A DNA stretch of 64,000 nt, taken from assembly GCF_013283875.1 (NCBI RefSeq), contig NZ_CP054139.1, forward strand, positions 2,108,001 to 2,172,000. The letters run 5' to 3'. Positions 1 through 7,677 of this stretch are shown here, piece by piece. This DNA comes from Mucilaginibacter mali. GTDB lineage: Bacteria > Bacteroidota > Bacteroidia > Sphingobacteriales > Sphingobacteriaceae. Both the position numbers and the translations under genes were made by a program. Numbering within the stretch: position 1 is the first letter of the stretch; each line of letters opens with the position of its first letter. Below the pieces are notes generated by a model. The model saw only the letters and a list, made by a program, of their open reading frames with translations. It was not told where the DNA came from and made no database searches.

Positions 1-1445
1 ACCCGGTGCGTGTAGTTAACGATGTGATCGACAGGCTCTATCTGGAACCATTGCTGAAAGCTTATCATATCCGCGGGAGTTCAAGCTATCACCCGCAAAT
101 GTTGTTAAAGGTGCTGGTATATGGGTATGTAACCAACACCTACTCCAGCCGAAAGCTGGCAGCAGCCTGCCGGGAAAGCGTTTACCTGATGTGGCTGAGT
201 TCGATGAACTATCCTGATCATAATACGATCAACCGTTTCCGGGGCGTACGTTTGAAGCATGCGCTGCGTGATGTGTTCGAAGATGTGGTGAAACTTTTGG
301 CAGAGGAAGGCCTGCTCAGTATTGAAGAAGTGAATACGGACGGGACAAAGATAGAGGCGAATGCAAACCGGTATACCTTTGTCTGGAAGAAAGCGATTCA
401 GACCAATAAGGAAAAGATGAAAAAGCAGCTGTCAGAGATATGGGACTATGCCCAAAGCGTAGCAAAAGAAGAAGACAGGCTGCCTGATCCGCCTGACTTT
501 ACTGTTATTGACAGTGAAAAGGTCAATGCCGCAGTAGATAAACTCAATGAGAAGCTTTCCTCGCGTGAGGATGTTTCCAAACAGGTCAAAAGCAAGCTGC
601 GGTATATCAGCAAACATTACCCGCAGGCCATTGCCCGCTATGAGCAGCAGGAAGCTCTGCTGGGTGAACGCAACAGCTATTCCAAGACCGATACGGATGC
701 CACATTCATGCGGATGAAGGAAGACCACATGAAAAACGGCCAGTTAAAACCGGGGTATAATGTTCAGATATCCACATCCAACCAGTTCATTGTCAATTAC
801 ACCATTCACTCCAACACCACAGACACCAATACATTAAGTGCTCATTTAGCGCAGCATGAAGTCAGCTTTGGCAAAGCACCGCAAGTGCTTACAGCCGATG
901 CCGGATATGGCTCCGAGGAGAACTACACGCGGTTGGAACAAAAAGGAACAATCGCCTTTGTAAAGTATGGGATGTTCGATAAGGAACAAAATGAGAATCA
1001 CAACAACAAGCACCCTTTTGCAGCAAATAAGCTTTTTTACAACCAGGAGAAAGATTGTTACATCTGCCCGATGGGCCAGCAAATGAATTTCATCGGAACA
1101 AGTAAAAGAAAAACAAGCACGGAGTTTGAACAAACGGTAAAAAGATACCAGGCAGTTAACTGCGCTAACTGTCCGCTGAACGGTATTTGCCATAAATCAA
1201 AAGGGAATCGGATCATTGAAATCAATGAAAACCTGAACCGCCTGAAACAAAAGGCGCACGAGCTGTTAAACAGTGAAGAAGGCATACAACGGCGAAAGAA
1301 ACGCTGCTTTGATGTAGAACCTGTATTTGGTAATATTAAGCAGAACCATGGCTTTAAACGGTTTATGCTCCGCGGCAAGGAAAAAGTAGAAATAGAATGG
1401 GGTTTAGTTGCAATCGCACAAAATCTAAGGAAAAAAGCGGCTTAA
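1..1445 (+). CDS. IS1182-family transposase, 5' end cut by window edge
   Basis: DDE transposase of an insertion sequence. The frame is open back to the first bases, where it reads P-V-R-V-V-N-D, the usual N-terminal neighbourhood of IS1182 transposases, so the gene starts before the window. The visible 480 residues carry the catalytic triad: D in NTDGTK (about residue 112), D in ADAGYGS (about 298) and E in VEPVFGN (about 438). A cysteine cluster (CYICP, CANCPLNGIC) typical of the family precedes the last motif. The frame is intact to its stop, so the element may be active. The left end lies outside the window, and no terminal repeat could be matched on the right. The family call is firm; the element name is not assigned. 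Confidence 0.93.
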   Translation, partial: PVRVVNDVIDRLYLEPLLKAYHIRGSSSYHPQMLLKVLVYGYVTNTYSSRKLAAACRESVYLMWLSSMNYPDHNTINRFRGVRLKHALRDVFEDVVKLLAEEGLLSIEEVNTDGTKIEANANRYTFVWKKAIQTNKEKMKKQLSEIWDYAQSVAKEEDRLPDPPDFTVIDSEKVNAAVDKLNEKLSSREDVSKQVKSKLRYISKHYPQAIARYEQQEALLGERNSYSKTDTDATFMRMKEDHMKNGQLKPGYNVQISTSNQFIVNYTIHSNTTDTNTLSAHLAQHEVSFGKAPQVLTADAGYGSEENYTRLEQKGTIAFVKYGMFDKEQNENHNNKHPFAANKLFYNQEKDCYICPMGQQMNFIGTSKRKTSTEFEQTVKRYQAVNCANCPLNGICHKSKGNRIIEINENLNRLKQKAHELLNSEEGIQRRKKRCFDVEPVFGNIKQNHGFKRFMLRGKEKVEIEWGLVAIAQNLRKKAA

Positions 1446-1544
1446 ATGAGTCGTTTTACCACTCAGGTTCGCCCAAGAAAGCTACCCCCTCCCCCTCAAA
1501 AAATTCCATAGAAACTCAATACCAAATTCAGCTATTAGGCTAAA

Positions 1545-1590
1545 AAAATAAAGACCGCATCATTTGATTTATGATACGGCCTCTTTTTAT
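1545..1590 (+). terminator. Hairpin terminator after the transposase
   Basis: An inverted repeat (ACCGCATCAT / ATGATACGGC with one mismatch, loop of 7) is followed by CTCTTTTTATT, and an A-rich run precedes it. It can end transcription from the transposase side. The rest of the 258-bp gap up to the next gene holds nothing else recognisable. Confidence 0.55.
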
Positions 1591-1703
1591 TTGTTCCGAT
1601 CTACAAATTCATCGGTAGAGAATTTAGATTTTAACGCTTGTGGATATAAACCAGTCTATAGGGATAAATTAATTAATACATTTATGTTAATAAAACCTGC
1701 AAC

Positions 1704-2312
1704 ATGGGACTTTTTGACTTTTTAAAACCTAAAGACAAGGGCAACAATAAAAACGCCTTTGTAAAACCATCGATAGAGCCTGATATTAAAGGCGGGTTTG
1801 ATTTAAAGCTATCTGATTTTTATACCCAAACACAATCGGCACAGGTTATTTCGGTAAAAGTAAGTCCCGACTTTTACGAGCTGTTTCCTGAAGCTAAAGC
1901 GCCGGCAGAAACCGGCGATAAACTGGAGTTAAAAACCGCAGCAATTAATATTGTTTTTTGGGGACAAACTGTTGAAGTAAGTTTTAACCCGAACGATATC
2001 CCTGACAATTCCGAAGCATTTATCACCCAAATAAACAAGCAATTAAACTGGCTGATAAAGAACCCTGAAGCGGTGAACGAAGTGATCATCCGCGATTTGC
2101 TACAATTAAAAAACGACAATTGGCTAAATGAAGATGAAACACCGCTCACCAAAGAAAGCTTCTTAAAGTCTATAAGGCTAACATCGATAGGCTTTTATGA
2201 AGATACAAATTTCAGCTTGTACTATGACGATGGGGACTTATTCTTTGGCCACACGATCATCGTTGAAATAAATGCAGAAAGAGAAGTACAAGAGGCGTCT
2301 ATAGCGGGGTAA
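1704..2312 (+). CDS. DUF2262-like protein of unknown function
   Basis: A 202-residue cytoplasmic protein with no signal peptide. It begins MGLFDFLKPKDKG, a start seen in many small cytoplasmic Bacteroidota proteins. The C-terminal half (NWLNEDETPLTKESF, then SLYYDDGDLFFGHTI) resembles DUF2262, a family of unknown function often found beside other small orphan genes. The stop lies 2 bp before the next ATG, so the two genes are probably cotranscribed and may work together. The region is more AT-rich than the housekeeping genes and lies next to an insertion sequence, which suggests accessory DNA. The DUF assignment is from memory of the motif and moderately sure. A role as an immunity protein is possible but not shown. 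Confidence 0.7.
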   Translation: MGLFDFLKPKDKGNNKNAFVKPSIEPDIKGGFDLKLSDFYTQTQSAQVISVKVSPDFYELFPEAKAPAETGDKLELKTAAINIVFWGQTVEVSFNPNDIPDNSEAFITQINKQLNWLIKNPEAVNEVIIRDLLQLKNDNWLNEDETPLTKESFLKSIRLTSIGFYEDTNFSLYYDDGDLFFGHTIIVEINAEREVQEASIAG

Positions 2313-2314
2313 AT

Positions 2315-2704
2315 ATGGCAAGACCTAAACCAGATCCACGTTATATCACCCGGGAGGCATTTATCTCCATAAGAGAAAAAATTGAATGGCCTTACGGTGA
2401 TTGGATGCAAGATTGGCCCCTCGAAATTTCCGATAAAATAGATTTAGCTTCTTGTCTCGGGTTGTACCCTCGTTTAATCGACGAGGATGAAAAGTTTCTT
2501 TTAATGCAAGGCATGTTGTTCGCGTTAGATGAAGCCAACGAAAATGATCTTAAGCTTTACAGTCAGAAAATTACTGAAGTTTTAAAATCTGACTTCGATA
2601 TTCATAAATCAACAATATACTATTGGACGCTTTATGGAACTGAGTCTGAAGATGGATTTACCATCACTCCATTGATGCAGCGGATATGGGATTCTCAACC
2701 CTAA
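2315..2704 (+). CDS. Hypothetical protein paired with the DUF2262-like gene
   Basis: A 129-residue soluble protein, mostly helical by eye, acidic in the middle and rich in aromatic residues (WPYGDWMQDWPLE, IYYWTLYG). No family is recognised. It starts 2 bp after the preceding stop, so it is very likely expressed with the DUF2262-like gene. No signal peptide or membrane segment is visible. Size, composition and position resemble the small immunity or orphan proteins of accessory islands, but no toxin gene is next to it, so that reading stays speculative. Confidence 0.65.
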   Translation: MARPKPDPRYITREAFISIREKIEWPYGDWMQDWPLEISDKIDLASCLGLYPRLIDEDEKFLLMQGMLFALDEANENDLKLYSQKITEVLKSDFDIHKSTIYYWTLYGTESEDGFTITPLMQRIWDSQP

Positions 2705-2778
2705 GCACTATATATATTTATAAAGTTTGTTCGTATGCAGCAGATAAAACCCGCTACTGTCTGAATATCAAGACTTAA

Positions 2779-2850
2779 TTTTACATTTTTTACATTTTTA
2801 TTTACAATCCAAATTCCCCGCGCCGGATGATATCAAGGTAGTTTTGCCCA
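2779..2850 (+). promoter_or_regulatory. Upstream module shared with 4738-4808, includes a -7 box
   Basis: About 70 bp upstream of the first propeller gene is closely similar to 4738-4808 upstream of the Asp-box gene. Shared parts include two or three TTTTACA-like runs, then TTTACAATCCAAATTC, CCGGA and ATATCAA. It ends in TAGTTTTG (2839-2846), which matches the Bacteroidota -7 consensus TAnnTTTG. The ATG follows 25 bp after the box. No clear -33 element is seen. Confidence 0.65.
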
Positions 2851-2871
2851 ATCACTTTGATATAAAAAAAA

Positions 2872-3948
2872 ATGAAAACACACTCACAAATCTGCATTTT
2901 ATTCATGATGCTTGCTTTTTGCACCTATTGCCAGGGACAAAACAAAACAACCCTTTTAAAGGAAAACGCCGCCTCCGGGCCTAAAGAGGTGATCATGCCA
3001 CAGGCACCAAACAAGCTTGTCCGCAGCATCAGGCAAGACAGCAAGGGCAATATCTGGCTTGCTTCAGCGAAAGGGGTTTTTCGCTACGATGGTAAATCCT
3101 TTACTAATGTTACCGATAAGGCGAGTTCGGCCGGCTTTTTTTCTGTTTTGGAAGATAGAAAAGGGAATTTTTGGTTTAGTTCTGCTGGTTCAGGGGTTTA
3201 TTATTACGATGGGAAATCCTTTAAAAATTATACCATCAACAATGGACTTCCCGGTAATGGGGTTACCTGTATTTATGAAGATAAAGCCGGTAATATTTGG
3301 TTCGGCACGGAATCAGGAGCAAGCCGGTACGATGGCAAATCCTTTCGGACCTTTAAAATGAAGGAAACACTGGCGCCGCCCGGCGCCGGCGATTCTGTCC
3401 ACGTATCAACTTTCGAAAGCGAGCTTTGGAGGCATAATGATATTAATGCCATTATTGAAGACAAAGCAGGCAAGTTATGGTTTGGTACCAAAGGCGATGT
3501 TTACGTTTATGATGGTAAAACATTTACCGCTGTCAAAAACACTAACGGCAAATCGTTTACAAATGTTGGTACCATAACAGAAGATAAAAAGGGCAATATC
3601 TGGCTTGGGGGTAAAGATGGCCTATGGCGTTATGACGGCCACATGTTTACCAATATCTCCCCAAACTTTATTAATTATATCTACGAAGATAAAACAGGCA
3701 ATATCTGGACTACTTCGCAAAGTGCCAATGACCACGACTGGACACTTTCCCGTTATGATGCAAAATCACTGACCGACAAAGCGCCGGTTGTAACCGAGAT
3801 CAAATCAAAATATAAAGGCAATAAAGGAATACTTTACGGGATCATGGAAGCTAATGACGGAAGTATTTGGTTAGGATCAGGCGATGGGGTTTCCCGGTAT
3901 GATGGAAGTACGATTACGGAACTTAAAAACGCGGCCGGTCGGCAATAA
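2872..3948 (+). CDS. Secreted seven-bladed Reg_prop propeller protein (copy 1)
   Basis: A 358-residue exported protein with a signal peptide (about residues 1-22, ending CQGQ). The mature part consists of seven two-component-regulator-propeller repeats of the form EDKxGNIWfG..GvxRYDGKSFt. The blade motifs begin near residues 50, 90, 130, 195, 235, 270 and 320, enough for one closed seven-bladed propeller. In Bacteroidota such propellers normally form the periplasmic sensor of hybrid histidine kinases. Here no membrane helix, kinase or DNA-binding domain follows, so it is a free periplasmic or secreted propeller. It is a paralogue of the gene at 5980-7029. A binding role for a ligand or partner is inference. 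The gene follows a module shared with 4738-4808 and leads into the YceI-like gene. Confidence 0.88.
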   Translation: MKTHSQICILFMMLAFCTYCQGQNKTTLLKENAASGPKEVIMPQAPNKLVRSIRQDSKGNIWLASAKGVFRYDGKSFTNVTDKASSAGFFSVLEDRKGNFWFSSAGSGVYYYDGKSFKNYTINNGLPGNGVTCIYEDKAGNIWFGTESGASRYDGKSFRTFKMKETLAPPGAGDSVHVSTFESELWRHNDINAIIEDKAGKLWFGTKGDVYVYDGKTFTAVKNTNGKSFTNVGTITEDKKGNIWLGGKDGLWRYDGHMFTNISPNFINYIYEDKTGNIWTTSQSANDHDWTLSRYDAKSLTDKAPVVTEIKSKYKGNKGILYGIMEANDGSIWLGSGDGVSRYDGSTITELKNAAGRQ

Positions 3949-4008
3949 TGTGTATTGCTGATCTTAACATCATCTGTCAGTTATTTCAATCAATCTAATT
4001 CTTGTAGT

Positions 4009-4650
4009 ATGAACAATAAGCTATTAACCAGTTACTTATTTTTAATTATTACTTCTTTTTTCCTGGGTTGTAGTGCAACCGGGGAAAATAAAAACAATAC
4101 ATCGTCGAGCTCCATATCCTTACATGTTGGGGATGAAAAATATTTTACTATAGATACAAAGGAAAGCGTTGTAGCATGGACAGGTTCAGGTGTTCACGGG
4201 AAGCATGACGGGTATGCCTATATATCAAAAGGAGAATTGATGATTGAAAACGGCCAACTTATGGGCGGTACTGTTGAAATAGACATGACCAAAACTGAGG
4301 GGCCTGGTCACGCGACGAATAATAACCTTATTAATCACTTAAAAGGTCCTGATTTTTTTGATGTTGAGAAATTCCCCTTTTCTACAATCGTAATTACCAA
4401 AAGCGCAGCAATAAACGGTGAGAATAAAACAGTTACAGGGAAGCTGATGATTAAAGGTATCACAGAGCCGGTTACCTTCCCGGCCAGAATAGAAATCAGG
4501 GACGGAATTGTAAAAGCGAGTGCCAGGCTGATCATCGATCGGACAAAATGGGGTATCCGTTACAATTCAGGAAAGTTCTATGATAATTTGGCTGATAGAG
4601 CTATTTCGGATTCCATTGGATTTCAGATCAATATCGTAGCAAAAAAATAA
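4009..4650 (+). CDS. YceI-like lipoprotein
   Basis: A 213-residue lipoprotein of the YceI-like family, whose lipocalin-type barrel binds isoprenoid or other amphiphilic ligands. The ATG at 4009 is chosen because it gives a lipoprotein signal (MNNKLLTSYLF...FFLGC, lipidated Cys about residue 21). An in-frame start 18 codons upstream would put a polar stretch before the signal. Family features visible are VVAWTGSGVHGKHDGY, FDVEKFPFSTIVIT and the C-terminal RTKWGIRYNSG. It lies 60 bp after the propeller gene on the same strand and is probably cotranscribed with it. The ligand is unknown. The family assignment is confident. Confidence 0.88.
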   Translation: MNNKLLTSYLFLIITSFFLGCSATGENKNNTSSSSISLHVGDEKYFTIDTKESVVAWTGSGVHGKHDGYAYISKGELMIENGQLMGGTVEIDMTKTEGPGHATNNNLINHLKGPDFFDVEKFPFSTIVITKSAAINGENKTVTGKLMIKGITEPVTFPARIEIRDGIVKASARLIIDRTKWGIRYNSGKFYDNLADRAISDSIGFQINIVAKK

Positions 4651-4739
4651 ATAAGCTTGATACACAGCCTGAACTATGTAATGCCTTAAGACACGCGCGT
4701 GCGCAAACAATGGTTCAGGCTGTGTGTATCAAGCTTATT
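4651..4739 (+). terminator. Long inverted repeat, probable terminator
   Basis: The left arm 4651-4674 pairs with 4713-4738. The arms are identical except for one extra CA in the right arm, giving a stem of about 24 bp around a 38-base loop that itself holds ACGCGCGT. The repeat begins right after the YceI stop and runs into TTTTAC. It is much longer than most terminators of this window, so it could also be a small palindromic repeat element. Confidence 0.6.
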
Positions 4740-4808
4740 TTACAATTTTTACAATTTTATTTACAATCCAAATTCTTCATCCGGAAACATATCAAAGTAG
4801 ATTTGTTT
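4738..4808 (+). promoter_or_regulatory. Upstream module shared with 2779-2850, includes a -7 box
   Basis: This is the second copy of the module upstream of the first propeller gene, with TTTTACA-like runs, TTTACAATCCAAATTC, CCGGA and ATATCAA in the same order. It ends in TAGATTTG (4798-4805), a match to TAnnTTTG. The ATG of the Asp-box gene follows 21 bp later. Confidence 0.65.
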
Positions 4809-4826
4809 CATCAAAACTTATAGGAC

Positions 4827-5927
4827 ATGAAAACTAAAAAAACGAACAAATTATTTGTGTTTATTCCGGTTATCATCCTGGTACTGTTTTTACTAAATTC
4901 TTTTGTACTAAAAGAAAAGAAAGCGATGGTAAAAACAACAGGGACTTTGAATATCGTTTTCAGATCTACCGACGGCGGACAAACATGGCAGAACATTAGC
5001 AAAGGCCTGCCCGGAAATTTGCAGAGAGAAGGTGTGCCGGCGTATGGTTTTTTTGCAAATGACCGTGGCCTGTATTTACGTGCCGGCAATGGGGTTTATC
5101 ACAGTGAGCCAAATTCCGCAACTTCGTTTTGGGCAAAAGAGACCATTCCCGGTATACAGCGTAACATTGTCCCCGGCAAGGATGGAATTTTTGCTTATGA
5201 TTTTAGGGGGCAGTTTTTACAAAAGATAAACGGGCAGCGTGATTGGTCGCCCATGTACACCAATTTTCAAGAGCAGGCCGTACGCCTTAACAAAACGGTA
5301 GATTGGATGTACAAAAACTATAAAGAGAAACAAGTAAGCAGCCTTTTTGAAAGCACGGAGGGTACAGTTCTCGTCGGCTCCAACAACGCCGTTTATAGAT
5401 CAGCTAACAGTGGGAAAACCTGGGAATATGTGCAGGTTGAAGGCTGGGTAATGAAAATGATAGAGTCGAACGGTGTACTCCTGGCGCTCAGCTCACGGGG
5501 AATATTACGGTCGGACGATGATGGTAAAAATTGGGACCGGGTGATCAGTAAAGCGGGTGCTGGCGTAGCTGTGGAATGTATTGACGGCGGATTTGCCGCT
5601 ATAGCCTACAACTCCACAACAAAAACCAACACCCTGCACATTTCACGGGATAATGGAAAAACCTGGAACGACATAGGAGCAGGACTTCAGCCTTCCTGGG
5701 GGAGTTCATTATTCAAAAAACTATTCGATCCTAAATTTTCATTCTATATTTCATCAATTAAACAAGCGGGCAAATATTTAATATGTAGTAGCTCAGATGG
5801 TGTTTTCCGGTCGGCTGACATGGGCAAAACGTGGGAAAAACTATTACTTCCTTCTATAGAAAATAAGGGCTTCAGTTTATCTGCTTCAGGCAATGTGATT
5901 TATCTTATGCCAAACAGAGGGTGTTAA
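4827..5927 (+). CDS. Exported Asp-box (BNR) repeat protein
   Basis: A 366-residue protein with an N-terminal hydrophobic segment (about residues 8-27) that acts as signal or anchor. The rest carries five Asp-box motifs of the S-x-D-x-G-x-T-W type (RSTDGGQTW, RSANSGKTW, RSDDDGKNW, SRDNGKTW, RSADMGKTW). These mark a sialidase-fold beta-propeller, also found in Ycf48-like proteins. No sialidase catalytic Arg triad or RIP motif was recognised, so enzyme activity is not claimed. It lies between the two Reg_prop propeller genes and uses the same upstream module as copy 1. This suggests a functional link between the two kinds of extracytoplasmic propeller. Confidence 0.82.
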   Translation: MKTKKTNKLFVFIPVIILVLFLLNSFVLKEKKAMVKTTGTLNIVFRSTDGGQTWQNISKGLPGNLQREGVPAYGFFANDRGLYLRAGNGVYHSEPNSATSFWAKETIPGIQRNIVPGKDGIFAYDFRGQFLQKINGQRDWSPMYTNFQEQAVRLNKTVDWMYKNYKEKQVSSLFESTEGTVLVGSNNAVYRSANSGKTWEYVQVEGWVMKMIESNGVLLALSSRGILRSDDDGKNWDRVISKAGAGVAVECIDGGFAAIAYNSTTKTNTLHISRDNGKTWNDIGAGLQPSWGSSLFKKLFDPKFSFYISSIKQAGKYLICSSSDGVFRSADMGKTWEKLLLPSIENKGFSLSASGNVIYLMPNRGC

Positions 5928-5979
5928 AAAACGCCACAATAGCTTTTTAGCTTTTTGAAATTCTTATCGATTAATAAAC

Positions 5980-7029
5980 ATGCGATACACACACGTATAT
6001 GCTTTGCTACTGGCGTTTGTTTTTTGCGGCCGCTGCATGGCGCAAACCCAAGCAGACTTGCCCAAAGACAATGGCAAGCCCGATGACAAAAACGCAAGCA
6101 CAACTGCCGGGCCTAACAGCATCACCCGGAATATCATACAAGATAGGAAGGGCAATATTTGGATCGCCTCGTGGGAGGGGGTGTTCCGGTACGATGGGAG
6201 ATCATTCATCAACATTACCCGTAAAGTAAGTTCGGCGCGGTTTTTTTCTCTTTTAGAAGATAGCAAAGGCAACCTGTGGTTCGGCTCTATTGGTTCCGGC
6301 GTTTATCGTTACGATGGGAAGTCCTTTAAAAATCTGACCATTAAGGATGGCTTGCTTAATAATGATGTTGGCAGTATTTACGAAGATAAAAAAGGCAATA
6401 TCTGGTTCGGTGTTTTCGGGGGCGCAAGCCGTTACAATGGGAAGTCATTCCGCAATTATATCATCAACGGCCAGGCGATGAATGAAGACCGGACTGGTAA
6501 AACTTTTGCGGATAGGCCGCCTTACGAGGTGAACGCCATTATTGAAGATAAGGCCGGCATGTTTTGGTTTGCCACCAGGGGCAATACCTTTGTGTATGAC
6601 GGAAAAACCTTTACCGTTGCAATGCACGAAAACCAACCTTTTCAAAATGTCCGTACGATGATGACAGACAAAAAGGGCAATATTTGGCTGGGCGGCAATG
6701 ATGGCCTTTGGCGCTATGACGGCAGCACATTTACCCTTTTAAAACCGAAGTTTACCGGTTATATCTACCAGGATAAAAAGGGCAACATCTGGACCAGTTC
6801 AGAAAAGGATAACAGCCGGGACTGGGCAGTTTCCCGGTACGATGAAAAGACTTTATATACCGCGAAGCCAACTGCAGCCGAAATAATTACTAAACCAATG
6901 ACTTTCGGGATAACGGGAGATAGCAAAGGCAATATTTGGTTTGGTGCTGTTGACGGGGTGTATCGTTATGATGGGGTTGGTGTTAGTGATTTTAGAGGTG
7001 CGGGTTATTTGATGAAGCAATGGGAGTAA
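5980..7029 (+). CDS. Secreted seven-bladed Reg_prop propeller protein (copy 2)
   Basis: A 349-residue paralogue of the 2872-3948 product, with a signal peptide (about residues 1-21, ending CMAQ). It has seven propeller repeats (QDRKGNIWIAS..GVFRYDGRSF, EDSKGNLWFGS, EDKKGNIWFGV, EDKAGMFWFAT, TDKKGNIWLGG, QDKKGNIWTSS, GDSKGNIWFGA). Blade order and spacing match copy 1 almost exactly, including the longer insert in blade six ending in SRYD. The C-terminal tail differs (VSDFRGAG..LMKQWE) and is echoed by a relic at 7233-7303. No kinase or HTH follows. It probably arose by local duplication. Function is unknown beyond the sensor-type fold. Confidence 0.87.
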   Translation: MRYTHVYALLLAFVFCGRCMAQTQADLPKDNGKPDDKNASTTAGPNSITRNIIQDRKGNIWIASWEGVFRYDGRSFINITRKVSSARFFSLLEDSKGNLWFGSIGSGVYRYDGKSFKNLTIKDGLLNNDVGSIYEDKKGNIWFGVFGGASRYNGKSFRNYIINGQAMNEDRTGKTFADRPPYEVNAIIEDKAGMFWFATRGNTFVYDGKTFTVAMHENQPFQNVRTMMTDKKGNIWLGGNDGLWRYDGSTFTLLKPKFTGYIYQDKKGNIWTSSEKDNSRDWAVSRYDEKTLYTAKPTAAEIITKPMTFGITGDSKGNIWFGAVDGVYRYDGVGVSDFRGAGYLMKQWE

Positions 7030-7109
7030 TAAGCAAGCTTTGTTGGTGTTGGCGCATTTGTGGACAGTGTGTCATTAGTGTGGATCTGATTCCCGCTTTG
7101 AATACGCCC

Positions 7110-7230
7110 ATTCAAGCGTGCCGCTTGAATGCGTGGATTTATTAAGCGTGCCGCTTAATTTTTTTGTGCCAATACATCAATTTAAGCGGAACGCTTAGAT
7201 TGATGTATATCCAAGCGACACGCTTGGATA
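7110..7230. repeat. Array of four AAGCG-N3-CGCTT hairpins
   Basis: Four consecutive palindromes share the core AAGCG-N3-CGCTT: 7110-7130 (9-bp arms), 7141-7159 (8-bp arms), 7173-7207 (16-bp arms with one mismatch) and 7208-7230 (10-bp arms). Loops are TGC, TGC, GAA and ACA. The flanking arm sequences differ in each copy, so only the core is conserved while each stem is self-complementary. That is the pattern of REP-like elements or compensated RNA stems. A fifth copy is at 39652-39687. Confidence 0.75.
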
Positions 7231-7232
7231 GG

Positions 7233-7303
7233 CGGGTGATGGGAGTACTGTTACCGATTTTAAAGATAGCAATGGAAAGCCTTTGATGAATGAGTGGAAT
7301 TGA
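7233..7303 (+). pseudogene. Relic of a propeller gene 3' end
   Basis: In the frame starting at 7233 the DNA reads A-G-D-G-S-T-V-T-D-F-K-D-S-N-G-K-P-L-M-N-E-W-N and then stop. This parallels the ends of the two propeller proteins (RYDGSTITEL in copy 1, VSDFRG..LMKQWE in copy 2). A stop just upstream and the hairpin array replace the rest of the gene. It looks like the remaining tail of a further copy, or the displaced original end of copy 2. From 7304 to 7677 I see only a small TTGGTTG/CAACCA hairpin and two TTTTTGTTCA repeats; no gene is recognised. Confidence 0.5.
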
Positions 7304-7677
7304 GCGGGCGTTGGATTGGTTGGTTTTAACAACCAGCACTGCGAAGTGGTGCCGTGATAAGATCGACTACGGGCTGAACTTTAATTAATTCCCTCTCCGC
7401 TACCCGAAAGCGTCCCCATTTGTGGTAAATTATCAGTCTATTGCAGAACATACTCATGTCTCTGGAAACTTTGGTGGCGTAAGTCTGTCAGTACCTTAAA
7501 AAAACAGCTTAGTGGTGAGCAAATGAAATTCTGAACAAACGCATATATTGAATTATAAATCAATAGGTTGCGTGTTCAATTTTTGTTCAAAAAACAAGGA
7601 TTTTTGTTCATTTTTTTTATTCCACTGAAACATTTTTGCGCTGAAAGTGCACATGCTATAGCCCGTAGAAGGAAACC

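Noticed and set aside
1..1445. Opposite-strand frames inside the transposase gene
   Set aside because: They are shadows of the plus-strand coding sequence without start context or recognisable products.
7142..7339. A minus-strand frame of 65 codons across the hairpin array
   Set aside because: It runs through palindromes and the propeller relic, and its product is an artefact of the inverted repeats.
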